64,000 bases of DNA from NCBI GenBank assembly GCA_934402515.1, contig CAKRTZ010000004.1, positions 1-64,000 on the forward strand, written 5' to 3'. This DNA comes from an uncultured Lachnospiraceae bacterium. GTDB taxonomy: Bacteria > Bacillota > Clostridia > Lachnospirales > Lachnospiraceae. The position numbers and the translations under genes are program-made. Positions 8,358 through 16,797 of the stretch are shown here, one piece after another. The notes under the pieces are model-generated. The model saw only the letters and a list, made by a program, of their open reading frames with translations. It did not search any database and was not told where the DNA came from. Numbering within the stretch: the first letter of the stretch is position 1; every line of letters begins with the position of its first letter.

Positions 8358-8385
8358 TTGTAAATCTCCGCGGTAGTGCTATAAT
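8358..8385 (+). promoter_or_regulatory. Promoter of the SulP transporter
   Basis: TTGTAA (8358-8363), a 16-nt spacer and TATAAT (8380-8385). Transcription would begin near 8392, directly in front of the two leader hairpins. Confidence 0.65.
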
Positions 8386-8395
8386 CAAACCCGTC

Positions 8396-8468
8396 GTGCG
8401 CTCCCAAAGGAGCGCACTGCGGCGAAAATGAATCATGTCGTTGACACGACTCGCCGCAGGCAATTTTT
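8396..8468 (+). terminator. Leader hairpins, possible attenuator of sulP
   Basis: Hairpin 1 is a perfect 9-bp stem GTGCGCTCC/GGAGCGCAC (8396-8404/8409-8417) with a CAAA loop. Hairpin 2 is TGCGGCGA/TCGCCGCA (8418-8425/8451-8458) with an inner GTCGT/ACGAC stem (8437-8441/8446-8450). A T run (8464-8468) follows after 5 nt, then the ribosome site of sulP. The order promoter, terminator-like hairpin, ribosome site suggests transcription attenuation. No known riboswitch is recognised. Confidence 0.5.
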
Positions 8469-8484
8469 ATGAGGAGAGAAGATT

Positions 8485-10140
8485 ATGGAAAAACTGAAAC
8501 CCAAGCTTTTTTCGGTAATGAAAACTTACACGAAAGAGCAGTTTGTGAAGGATGTGGTGGCTGGCATCATCGTGGCGATTATTGCACTGCCCCTGTCCAT
8601 CGCATTGGCTCTGGCATCCGGCGTAGGCCCTGAGCAGGGTATCTACACTGCCATCGTTGCCGGCTTTCTGATTTCATTCTTCGGCGGAAGCCGTGTCCAG
8701 ATAGCAGGTCCTACTGCCGCCTTCGCCACCATCGTGGCAGGCATTGTGGCACAGCATGGCATGGATGGACTGGTGGTTGCCACTGTTATGGCAGGTATCA
8801 TTCTCATTGTCATGGGTCTTTGCCATATGGGAAGTCTGATCAAATTCATTCCCTATCCTATCACCACCGGATTTACCGCCGGTATCGCCGTGACTATCGT
8901 GATTGGCCAGCTCAAGGATTTCATGGGAATCTCCTATCAGAATGGAGAAGCCCCTATCGAAACCATGGACAAGCTGAAAGCTGTCTGTGCCAATATCGGC
9001 ACCTTTAACTGGCAGGCGTTTCTTGTAGGCGCTGTCTGTCTGGCGGTTCTTATTGTATGGCCCAGGGTCAGCGAGAAAATTCCCGGCTCCCTCATCGCTA
9101 TTCTTGTGGGAATTCTCATGGTAAAAGGACTGGGCATGCAGGTGAACACGATTGGCGACCTTTACACCATCAGCAATAAATTACCCACCTTTGCGTTACC
9201 TCAATTCAACCACGAAATCATCGGAGAAATGCTCCCCGATGCTTTTACCATCGCCATTCTGGCAGCGATTGAATCGCTGCTCTCCTGCGTGGTGGCGGAC
9301 AGTATGGTAAATTCCAGACACCGCTCCAACATGGAACTGGTGGCACAGGGAATCGGCAATATCGGTTCCGCACTCTTTGGAGGAATCCCGGCAACCGGTG
9401 CCATTGCCCGTACCGCAGCCAATGTAAAAAATGGCGGCCGCACCCCCATTGCCGGCATGGTTCATTCTGTGACCCTTCTGTTGGTGCTGGTGGTTCTCAT
9501 GCCTTATGCCGGCCTGATCCCCATGCCTGCCATTGCAGCCATTCTTTTCATGGTTGCTTACAATATGTGCCAGTGGCGTCCCTTCGTTCATCTGGTAAAA
9601 CATGCTCCCAAGAGTGATATTGTGGTGTTGGTAACCACTTTTGCCCTTACGGTTCTCTTTGATCTGGTGGTTGCCATTGAGATCGGCATGATCCTGGCAT
9701 GCCTGTTATTCATGAAACGCATGAGCGATGAAACCGATATCCACAGTTGGAAATATTTGGACGATGACGATGATCCGGACAGCCTTTCCCTGCGCAAGGT
9801 GTCGAAACATGTCCGTGTCTATGAAATCAGTGGTCCCCTGTTCTTCGGAGCGGCGGATCAGCTCCTGGACATTAGTCCCAAAGACTATACGAAAGTACTG
9901 ATTCTCCGTATGCGCAGCGTGCCTGCCCTGGATGCCACAGCCATCAACGCTTTGGAGAATTTATATGAAAAATGTGTCAACCGTGGTATTACGCTGATAT
10001 TCTCCCATGTGAATGAACAGCCCATGCATTCCCTGCAAAAAGATGGCTTTGTGGAACTGGTGGGCGAGGAAAACTTCTGCAGCCACATAGATGAAGCACT
10101 GGCAAGGGCAGAAGCATTATATCCTGAGGAGAACCAATAG
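8485..10140 (+). CDS. SulP family inorganic anion transporter with STAS domain
   Basis: This 551-residue protein has a large membrane domain (about residues 1-405), with the family stretch DVVAGIIVAIIALPLSIALA near the N-terminus and GIPATGAIARTAANVKNGGRT in mid-protein. A C-terminal STAS domain (about 435-545; EISGPLFFGAADQLLD, LDATAINALENL) follows. SulP proteins carry sulfate, bicarbonate or dicarboxylates; the substrate is not decidable here. An acidic stretch (DDDDDPDS) separates the domains. The gene stands alone, with its own promoter and leader. Confidence 0.92.
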   Translation: MEKLKPKLFSVMKTYTKEQFVKDVVAGIIVAIIALPLSIALALASGVGPEQGIYTAIVAGFLISFFGGSRVQIAGPTAAFATIVAGIVAQHGMDGLVVATVMAGIILIVMGLCHMGSLIKFIPYPITTGFTAGIAVTIVIGQLKDFMGISYQNGEAPIETMDKLKAVCANIGTFNWQAFLVGAVCLAVLIVWPRVSEKIPGSLIAILVGILMVKGLGMQVNTIGDLYTISNKLPTFALPQFNHEIIGEMLPDAFTIAILAAIESLLSCVVADSMVNSRHRSNMELVAQGIGNIGSALFGGIPATGAIARTAANVKNGGRTPIAGMVHSVTLLLVLVVLMPYAGLIPMPAIAAILFMVAYNMCQWRPFVHLVKHAPKSDIVVLVTTFALTVLFDLVVAIEIGMILACLLFMKRMSDETDIHSWKYLDDDDDPDSLSLRKVSKHVRVYEISGPLFFGAADQLLDISPKDYTKVLILRMRSVPALDATAINALENLYEKCVNRGITLIFSHVNEQPMHSLQKDGFVELVGEENFCSHIDEALARAEALYPEENQ

Positions 10141-10211
10141 ATAGCCGGATTTGTGAAAGATACCAAAGAAATGAAAAAAATAAAAACATACTAAAAATAA
10201 GAGCCAACATA

Positions 10212-10240
10212 TTGAATATTTAGACAATTTACACTATAAT
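10212..10240 (+). promoter_or_regulatory. Promoter of the chemotaxis receptor gene
   Basis: TTGAAT (10212-10217), a 17-nt spacer and a perfect TATAAT (10235-10240) lie 47 nt upstream of the start. It is a sigma-A type site; no flagellar sigma-28 motif is seen. Confidence 0.7.
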
Positions 10241-10287
10241 ATTTCTGACGATTTTGCAAGGGACTTACTCAGGAGGAGGACGAAGAT

Positions 10288-12471
10288 ATGAAGTTTAAAC
10301 GAATAAGCACTGGTATGCTGGCTCTTATTTTGCCTGTCATTATCATTGCCATGGCAATTCTGACCGTTGTATCGGCAAGCACCAGCAAGAATTTAATTGA
10401 ATCCCAGATTTCCCAGCACATGACTTCAGAGTTGGATGCGGAGAAGGGACATATTGATGCTTACATTAAACGTATTACGGCAACGGCACATACAGCCGCC
10501 AGCGTAGTAGAGACGACTTACAGCATCAACAGCCTTCCTATTTATCAGAGAATGCTTTCCAATATGATCCGGCAGAATGATTTTGTGTATAGCGCCGGTC
10601 TTTGGTTTGAGCCTTTTGTTTATAATAAATATAAACAGTATGTTGCTCCTTATGTATATCGAAGTGGGGATGAAGTGCAGAATACAGATGAATTCATGAC
10701 AGAGGAATATGATTATCATAACCAGGATTTCTATGTACAGGCAAAAAATTCCACGGATGTGGTAGTTGGTAAGCCCTATTATGACGAGGAGCTGGATTTG
10801 ATGATTTCGAGATGTACGGTTCCCCTGTATTCCTCGGGTTCGTATATCGGATGCATCACGATTGATATCATGATGGATCAGATTCAGGATATCGTAAATT
10901 CCATTCAGGTAGGAGACAGTGGAAACGCCATTCTGCTTACCGCGGATGGGCACTATATCGGTGGTGTGGATGATGCATTGATCCAGGGACAGGTTTCCAT
11001 TATGGATTCCGAGAATGCGTCCTTTGCACAGGCCGGATCCGAGATCTGTGCCGGAACAAGCGGACTTACTACCTACATAGAAGGACTTGCTGCCTATAAT
11101 GTTTATTATGATACTTTTGAGGACACCGGTTGGAAACTTCTGGTGCTTATGCCACAGTCGGAAATCATGCAGCCTATTACCCAGATGTGCCTTATTCTGG
11201 CAGCTGTCTGCGTGATTGCATTGGTAATTTCCGCACTTGTCATCATCGTAAAAATTTCCAATGTATCCCGCAGAATCAGAAAAGTGGATGTATTTGCTTC
11301 CACGCTTGCGGAAGGCGACTTCACGGTAGATGACCTGAAGGTGAACGGTAAGGATGAGCTGGCACGCATGAGTACCTCCCTGAATAACATGTACGACAGC
11401 AACAAAGAGGTAATCGGTAACATTCGTGACCGCGCACTTCAGATCAATGAATCCAGCAATCTCTTGAATAACTCCTCTGTGGAATTATCAGAGCAGTTTA
11501 AACAGATTGAAAACTATATGAGTGGCGTCAATGAGGATATGATGAACGCCAGTGCTGCCACAGAGCAGTTGAATGCCTCTACGGAAGAGGTGGAATCCTC
11601 TGTCAACGTACTTGCCGGAGAGACGGAGAAGAGCCTGCAGATGGCCAAAGAAGTCCGTTCCCGTGCGGATGAGATCGGCAAGAGCAGCGAGAAATCCTTT
11701 GCGGAGGCAGGCAATATTACCGAGCAGTTTAAGAGCCGCCTGGAGACCAGTATCCGCAATACGGATGTGGTACAGAACATCGGACAGATGGCAGAAACAA
11801 TTTCCGGCATTGCCGAGCAGATCAATCTGTTAGCATTGAATGCCTCCATCGAGGCAGCCAGAGCCGGAGAACAGGGCCGTGGCTTTGCCGTAGTTGCCAC
11901 CGAGATCGGTAAACTGGCAAATGAAACCAGCTCCGCGGTACAGGGAATTCAGCAGACTGTCGACCAGGTACAGGATTCCGTAAAGGAGCTGACGGTAGAT
12001 TCCAATGAACTGTTAAAGTTTATTGAGACACGGGTAAAACCCGACTATGATAATTTTGTATCCGTAGCCAGACAGTATGGAGAGGATGCAACCACCATCG
12101 ATCACACTTCCTCCAGAATTTCTGAGATGGCGGACAATATCCGCCAGATCATGACAGAGGTTACCAATGCCATTCAGAACATTGCGGAGTCCACACAGAA
12201 TACCGCCAACATCAGCAGCAAGATCATGAACTCTGTCAGTGTGGTGTCGGGTGTAGTGGAGGATATTTCCAAGATGTCTGAGGATCAGGAAGTGATCGCC
12301 GGGACCCTGAGTGAGGTCGTGGGAAGATTCCAATTGGAAAAATCCAATGAGGAGGCCGTTGAGGTACCCAGGGAAGAAAAAGAGCCTGAACAGTCCCCGG
12401 CGGAAACAGAAGAAATAATGTCAGAAGAGGCTGAAAACAATGGAATATCGGGAGATGAAGAGCGGGAATAA
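10288..12471 (+). CDS. Methyl-accepting chemotaxis protein (Cache-HAMP-MCP)
   Basis: This 727-residue membrane receptor has an N-terminal helix (about residues 10-30), an extracellular Cache-type sensor (about 35-275), a second helix (about 285-310), a HAMP linker and a long helical signalling domain. The tip of the signalling domain is [19 protein letters not shown] followed by [17 protein letters not shown]. The tail of about 35 residues is Glu-rich and lacks a CheR-binding pentapeptide. It signals to CheA through CheW, implying a motile organism or a relative of one. GGAGGAGG precedes the start. Ligand unknown; dCache domains commonly bind amino acids or carboxylates. Confidence 0.93.
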   Translation: MKFKRISTGMLALILPVIIIAMAILTVVSASTSKNLIESQISQHMTSELDAEKGHIDAYIKRITATAHTAASVVETTYSINSLPIYQRMLSNMIRQNDFVYSAGLWFEPFVYNKYKQYVAPYVYRSGDEVQNTDEFMTEEYDYHNQDFYVQAKNSTDVVVGKPYYDEELDLMISRCTVPLYSSGSYIGCITIDIMMDQIQDIVNSIQVGDSGNAILLTADGHYIGGVDDALIQGQVSIMDSENASFAQAGSEICAGTSGLTTYIEGLAAYNVYYDTFEDTGWKLLVLMPQSEIMQPITQMCLILAAVCVIALVISALVIIVKISNVSRRIRKVDVFASTLAEGDFTVDDLKVNGKDELARMSTSLNNMYDSNKEVIGNIRDRALQINESSNLLNNSSVELSEQFKQIENYMSGVNEDMMNASAATEQLNASTEEVESSVNVLAGETEKSLQMAKEVRSRADEIGKSSEKSFAEAGNITEQFKSRLETSIRNTDVVQNIGQMAETISGIAEQINLLALNASIEAARAGEQGRGFAVVATEIGKLANETSSAVQGIQQTVDQVQDSVKELTVDSNELLKFIETRVKPDYDNFVSVARQYGEDATTIDHTSSRISEMADNIRQIMTEVTNAIQNIAESTQNTANISSKIMNSVSVVSGVVEDISKMSEDQEVIAGTLSEVVGRFQLEKSNEEAVEVPREEKEPEQSPAETEEIMSEEAENNGISGDEERE

Positions 12472-13558
12472 AACATCCTTACTTGGATTTGGATGCATGA
12501 GATTTCCCCAGACCGCAGACGGAGAGATTGACGAGCCGGAAGCACAGAAAATGCTGGACAAGGCAATTGCAGCCGGAGTCAACTATATTGACACGGCATA
12601 TCCTTATCACAACGGAAAAAGTGAGCCCTTTCTGGGAAAGGCACTGAAGAAATACCATCGCAGCAGCCTGTATCTTGCAACGAAGCTGCCGGTATGGCTG
12701 GTAAATTCCGTGGAGGATGCAAAGAGATTTTTTGAGGAACAGTGTGAACGTCTGCAGACCGATTATATCGATTATTATCTGCTGCATGCGCTGAATAAAG
12801 ACAAATGGCGTGCCATGGTAGAACTGGGTGTAGTGGACTACTGTGAACAGCTGAAAGCGGAAGGACGCATCCGGAACTTCGGATTTTCTTTCCATGATGA
12901 TTACGAAGTGCTGGAGGAAATCCTCAATTATAAAGATTGGGACTTCTGCCAGCTCCAACTCAACTATAAAGATGTAAATGAGCAGGCAGGACTGAAAGGC
13001 TATGAGCTCACCGTACAGAAGAAGGTTCCTCTGGTTATTATGGAACCGGTAAAGGGAGGACTGCTGGCAGGCTTCTCTGAGGATATCAATGATAAGTTCC
13101 ATGCCTTAGATGCAAAAGCAAGCGTAGCCTCCTATGCTTTGCGCTGGGTTGGTTCTCTTCCCAACGTAAAAGTCATTCTCAGCGGAATGACCACAATGGA
13201 ACAGGTGGATGACAACCTTGCAACCTTTGAGAACTTTGTTCCCTTAAGTGACAAAGAGCAGGCAGCTATCCAGGAAGTGGTGGAAACACTGGAGGCCCGC
13301 GTACAGAATGGCTGTACCGGATGCCGTTACTGTATGCCCTGTCCTGCAGGAGTCAATATTCCCGGATGCTTTAAGATCTGGAATAATTATCATATTTATC
13401 AGAATTTTGACGCAGTGTCCCGGGAATGGAACAATATGCCGGCATCGGAGAAGCCTGATCATTGTATCAAGTGTGGTAAATGTGAAAAGGCCTGCCCCCA
13501 GAAGTTAAAGATTCGTGAGGATCTGGAAAAGGTGTGGGCAGAGCTGGGAGACAAATAA
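12440..13558 (+). CDS. Aldo/keto reductase with C-terminal 4Fe-4S domain
   Basis: This 372-residue protein has an AKR barrel with the expected tetrad region: Asp/Tyr in [14 protein letters not shown], Lys in LATKLP and His in YYLLHAL. The C-terminus has a [11 protein letters not shown] motif and a second cluster [13 protein letters not shown], so electrons probably pass from a ferredoxin-like centre. It starts 32 nt inside the 3' end of the chemotaxis gene, an unusually long overlap, so translation is probably coupled. Substrate unknown; this subfamily is widespread in anaerobic Firmicutes. Confidence 0.88.
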   Translation: MEYREMKSGNKTSLLGFGCMRFPQTADGEIDEPEAQKMLDKAIAAGVNYIDTAYPYHNGKSEPFLGKALKKYHRSSLYLATKLPVWLVNSVEDAKRFFEEQCERLQTDYIDYYLLHALNKDKWRAMVELGVVDYCEQLKAEGRIRNFGFSFHDDYEVLEEILNYKDWDFCQLQLNYKDVNEQAGLKGYELTVQKKVPLVIMEPVKGGLLAGFSEDINDKFHALDAKASVASYALRWVGSLPNVKVILSGMTTMEQVDDNLATFENFVPLSDKEQAAIQEVVETLEARVQNGCTGCRYCMPCPAGVNIPGCFKIWNNYHIYQNFDAVSREWNNMPASEKPDHCIKCGKCEKACPQKLKIREDLEKVWAELGDK

Positions 13559-13587
13559 AGAACATATAACAGCAGAGGATGATAAGA

Positions 13588-13625
13588 ATATAGGGAGGAT
13601 GAATGGAGATTCATCCTCCCTATAT
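13588..13625 (+). promoter_or_regulatory. 17-bp perfect hairpin covering a ribosome site
   Basis: Arms 13588-13604 and 13609-13625 are perfectly complementary (core AGGGAGGATGAAT/ATTCATCCTCCCT) around a GGAG loop. The arm holds the only good ribosome site (GGGAGG, 13593-13598) and part of ATG 13603 of the radical SAM gene. No T run follows, so it is not a standard terminator. It probably limits translation or stabilises the mRNA end. Confidence 0.6.
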
Positions 13626-15342
13626 GCATACGAAACAGATGAAATTTTTATTAGCCGCTTTTAATGCAAAATATATACATTCCAATCCGGGATTATACAG
13701 TATGCGTGCCTGTGTTCCTGAATCGGAGAGAGAGCACGTGGAGATCGCGGAGTATACCATCAACCACCAGGAGGAGGACATTCTTGCAGACCTGTATCAG
13801 CGTCAGCCGGACGCGGTGGGATTTTCCTGTTATATCTGGAACTGGATCATGATTCAGGATGTGCTGGTGGAATTCCATAAGCTGATGCCCCAGGTTCCCA
13901 TCTGGATCGGAGGGCCGGAAGTGTCCTATGATGCCGCGGAGATTTTACAGAAGTATCCCCAGATCACCGGCGTGATGATCGGGGAGGGGGAGGTTACTTT
14001 CCGGGAAGTGTTGGAAACTTATCTGGCGGGAGGAGATCCCATCGGCCTTCCGGGAACCATCTGCCGTAACCGGACCGGAGAGATTGTCACGGGACAGCCC
14101 AGACCTCTCACCGATATGACCACGCTGCCCTTCCTTTATGGAAATCTGGAGGATTTCACCAACCGGATCATTTATTATGAGACGGCCAGGGGCTGCCCCT
14201 ATCGTTGCAGCTATTGCCTGTCTTCCATTGATAAGCAGGTGCGTTTACGTGATCTGTCCGTGGTGAAGCAGGAGTTGCAGTTTTTCCTGGATCACAGAGT
14301 CCACCAGGTGAAACTGGTGGATCGAACCTTTAACTGCAACCGGGAGCATGCATTGGAAATCTGGCGTTATCTGGAAGAACATGACAATGGTGTCACAAAT
14401 TTCCACTTTGAGATTGCGGCAGAGATTCTGGATGAGGAAGAACTGCAGGTGCTGGGACGGCTCCGCCCGGGACTGGCTCAGCTGGAAATCGGAGTACAGT
14501 CCACCAATCCCCGGACTTTACAGGCAATTCAAAGACCTATGAGACTGGAGCGGTTACAGCAGGTGGTCAGCAGACTTCATGGGGGGCATAACATTCATAT
14601 CCATCTGGATCTCATAGCAGGTCTGCCCTATGAAGATTATGAAAGCTTTCAGAATTCCTTTAATCAGGTATATGGGATGCATCCGGAACAGCTGCAGCTG
14701 GGGTTCTTAAAAGTTCTCAAGGGATCCCCCATGCATGAGCGGGCTGAGGAATTTGGAATAAATTACACAGAAAAACCGCCTTATGAAGTGTTATACTCGA
14801 AATGGATCACCTATGCGGAGCTTCGCAGGCTGAAAAAAATCGAGGAAATGGTGGAAATCTATTACAACAGTAACCAGTTTGTACACACACTGAGCAGGCT
14901 GGAGACAAAGTTTTCCACACCCTTTGCACTTTATGAACAGTTGGCCGGGTTTTATGAGCGCAACGGATATTTTGTCCGGACACCGGCCAGAAGCTATCGG
15001 TATGATGTACTGTTTGTTTTTGCCGTAGAGCAATGTCCGGGAGAAGAGGAACTATTCCGGGATCTGCTGTTACATGATATGTACAGCAGGGAAAATTTAA
15101 AGAAAAGGCCGGATTTTTCCCCGGAGGAAAGACTGTCGCCATCACAGAGAGAGTGCCTTCGCGGGTTTTTCAAAAAAGAAGAGGAAAGTCCCCGGATGCT
15201 TTCCGCTTACACAGAGTACAATGCCAGACAGATGGAGCGCATGACCCATGTAGAGCCTCTCTATGGGAAAATGATTTTGTTTGATTACAGGGAAAGAGAC
15301 CCGCTGACAGGTAATGCCCGGGAGGTGGAACTGCCATGCTGA
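13603..15342 (+). CDS. B12-binding-domain radical SAM protein (DUF4080 type)
   Basis: This protein of 579 residues (567 if it starts at 13639) has an N-terminal cobalamin-binding-like domain (FLLAAFNAKYIHSNPGLYSMR) and GGPEVSYDAAEIL. The radical SAM cluster motif CPYRCSYC lies near residue 200, and the C-terminal region matches DUF4080. Such proteins carry out methylations or rearrangements; the reaction is unknown. Family similarity begins at the ATG of 13639, which has no ribosome site. ATG 13603 has GGGAGG 4 nt upstream but within the 17-bp hairpin. The 3' end overlaps the exonuclease start by 7 nt. Confidence 0.8.
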   Translation: MEIHPPYMHTKQMKFLLAAFNAKYIHSNPGLYSMRACVPESEREHVEIAEYTINHQEEDILADLYQRQPDAVGFSCYIWNWIMIQDVLVEFHKLMPQVPIWIGGPEVSYDAAEILQKYPQITGVMIGEGEVTFREVLETYLAGGDPIGLPGTICRNRTGEIVTGQPRPLTDMTTLPFLYGNLEDFTNRIIYYETARGCPYRCSYCLSSIDKQVRLRDLSVVKQELQFFLDHRVHQVKLVDRTFNCNREHALEIWRYLEEHDNGVTNFHFEIAAEILDEEELQVLGRLRPGLAQLEIGVQSTNPRTLQAIQRPMRLERLQQVVSRLHGGHNIHIHLDLIAGLPYEDYESFQNSFNQVYGMHPEQLQLGFLKVLKGSPMHERAEEFGINYTEKPPYEVLYSKWITYAELRRLKKIEEMVEIYYNSNQFVHTLSRLETKFSTPFALYEQLAGFYERNGYFVRTPARSYRYDVLFVFAVEQCPGEEELFRDLLLHDMYSRENLKKRPDFSPEERLSPSQRECLRGFFKKEEESPRMLSAYTEYNARQMERMTHVEPLYGKMILFDYRERDPLTGNAREVELPC

Positions 15343-16031
15343 CTACATACCTTTCTGTTGACATCGAGACCACAGGACTGGATCCCCGGATGGATAAAAT
15401 TATCCAGATCGGAGCCCTGCGGGTCAGGGACGGCGAAGTGACGGACACCTTCCAAACTTATGTAAACCCCGGACGGAAAATCAGTGAGCGGATCACCGAA
15501 CTTACCGGGATTAGGGATAAGACAGTGGCGGATGCGCCTGTTATCGGGGACGTCTTACCGGAATTTCTGGCATTTGCAGGGGAAGAGGTCCTGCTGGGGC
15601 ACCATGTAATCTTTGATTATTCCTTTCTGAAAAGAGCAGCGGTAAATGGGGGATATCCCTTTGAGCGGCAGGGAATGGATACCCTGAAGATTGCCAGAAG
15701 ATTTCTTCCGGAATTGGAGAGCCGCAGTCTCCCCTTTCTCTGTAAGCATTATGGGATTTCGCATCGTGCCCATGATGCCCTGGCGGATGCCAGCGCCACT
15801 ATGGAGCTTTATCACCGTCTGTGTCAGGACTTCCCGGTGGATGCGGAGTATAAACCGGAACAGCTGGTTTACAAGGTAAAAAAAGAGACACCGGTTACAC
15901 AGCGCCAAAAAGAGCGGTTATATGCTTTGATAGACAAGCATAAACTGGATGTGGACTATAATGTGGAAATGCTGACCCGCAATGAGGCCAGCCGTTTTAC
16001 AGATAAGATTCTTGCAGAGTACGGACGATAG
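15336..16031 (+). CDS. DEDDh-type 3'-5' exonuclease (PolC/DnaQ epsilon-like)
   Basis: This 231-residue protein has the Exo I motif SVDIETTGLD at residues 7-16, Exo II HHVIFDYSFL and Exo III HRAHDALADA, which supply the four acidic residues and the histidine of the DEDDh family. It resembles the proofreading epsilon fold. A C-terminal extension of about 50 residues ends in TRNEASRFTDKIL, resembling short C-terminal domains seen on some DnaQ-like proteins. It is translationally coupled to the radical SAM gene by the 7-nt overlap. Its 3' end overlaps the convergent gene by 35 nt. Confidence 0.88.
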   Translation: MLTTYLSVDIETTGLDPRMDKIIQIGALRVRDGEVTDTFQTYVNPGRKISERITELTGIRDKTVADAPVIGDVLPEFLAFAGEEVLLGHHVIFDYSFLKRAAVNGGYPFERQGMDTLKIARRFLPELESRSLPFLCKHYGISHRAHDALADASATMELYHRLCQDFPVDAEYKPEQLVYKVKKETPVTQRQKERLYALIDKHKLDVDYNVEMLTRNEASRFTDKILAEYGR

Positions 16032-16605
16032 GCTCCCGGTTCAGGGAGCGGAGTTGCTGGGCGGTCTGAAGCAGGGAACGGATTCCCTGGGTATTGCCCG
16101 AGGAACGATAATAATCGGCCAGCGCGTAGTAGGTGCGGCGCACATCGGTGCCGGTCTGGACGGCAAATTCCATCAGGATGACAGCCTGGGCTTCATAGCC
16201 GGCACTGAGCAGGAGTTCCGCCCACTTTTGCAGGGTGCGTACAAGTAAGGTATAATTCTGGTCGTACTGTGTCAGAAGATTGATATTGGGCGCACCGTAT
16301 TCCAGTTTTAAATCCGTATTGGTATAGCCGGTGAAATTGACGATTTTTTCCTGAGAGAGGTGCTGGATGGTATGGATACAGTCTGCAACCTCCTCGTCCT
16401 CCGCGAGAAGCCCGGTGGGAAAGGACTCCAGAGGGACGGTAATATAATTTAACTGATCCAGGGGCTGACGGCGTACCAGGTTGGCGCGGCGTTCTCTGTC
16501 CCAGAAGTTTTCCTCCTGTTTTTCTGCCTTCCTGCTGTTTTTCCGGAACAGACTGTTTAACAGGAGACAGAGGATGATGGTGCTTGCCAAAAAAGGGAAA
16601 TTCAT
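15997..16605 (-). CDS. Hypothetical membrane-anchored protein
   Basis: This 202-residue protein has one N-terminal hydrophobic helix (FPFLASTIILCLLLNSLF, residues 3-20), then a basic stretch and a soluble, helix-rich domain. The C-terminal half (about 115-195) has Ala/Leu/Tyr-rich pairs of helices resembling TPR-like repeats. I do not recognise the family. The start is supported by AAAGGA 8 nt upstream. It overlaps the convergent exonuclease gene by 35 nt. A plus-strand promoter (16584-16612) covers its start codon, so the two strands may interfere. Confidence 0.7.
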   Translation of the reverse strand: MNFPFLASTIILCLLLNSLFRKNSRKAEKQEENFWDRERRANLVRRQPLDQLNYITVPLESFPTGLLAEDEEVADCIHTIQHLSQEKIVNFTGYTNTDLKLEYGAPNINLLTQYDQNYTLLVRTLQKWAELLLSAGYEAQAVILMEFAVQTGTDVRRTYYALADYYRSSGNTQGIRSLLQTAQQLRSLNREPIVRTLQESYL

Positions 16606-16612
16606 TTATAAT
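16584..16612 (+). promoter_or_regulatory. Promoter for the small membrane protein and VanW genes
   Basis: TTGCCA (16584-16589), a 17-nt spacer and TATAAT (16607-16612). It lies over the first codons of the divergent hypothetical gene, so transcription from it starts near 16619. Confidence 0.7.
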
Positions 16613-16659
16613 ATCCTTTCGATAAAGATTTAGAAAGAGCGAAAAGTAGGTGATTTTTG

Positions 16660-16764
16660 TTGTTTAATATGCATAGTTCCAAGACCAAAAGAATTCTTTC
16701 TTCTGTGATTATTGTCGTAGTTGTGCTTGCTATGTTAGTAACCACTCTAGCATATATGTTTTAG
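16660..16764 (+). CDS. Small single-helix membrane protein (34 aa)
   Basis: A short frame encodes a basic N-terminus (HSSKTKRILSS) followed by one hydrophobic helix VIIVVVVLAMLVTTLAYMF. TTG 16660 has AGGTGA 7 nt upstream; ATG 16669 would give 31 residues with a more distant site. The layout resembles tiny stress-signalling membrane proteins such as Prli42 of Listeria or DUF4044-type proteins, but this is only similarity of form. It has its own promoter 50 nt upstream and lies 33 nt before the first VanW gene. Confidence 0.6.
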   Translation: MFNMHSSKTKRILSSVIIVVVVLAMLVTTLAYMF

Positions 16765-16797
16765 AAATTCAAGGTCGGGTAAATAAGAGGAAAAATT

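Noticed and set aside
13588..13625. Hairpin as a terminator of the aldo/keto reductase gene
   Set aside because: There is no T run after the right arm, and it carries the next gene's ribosome site.
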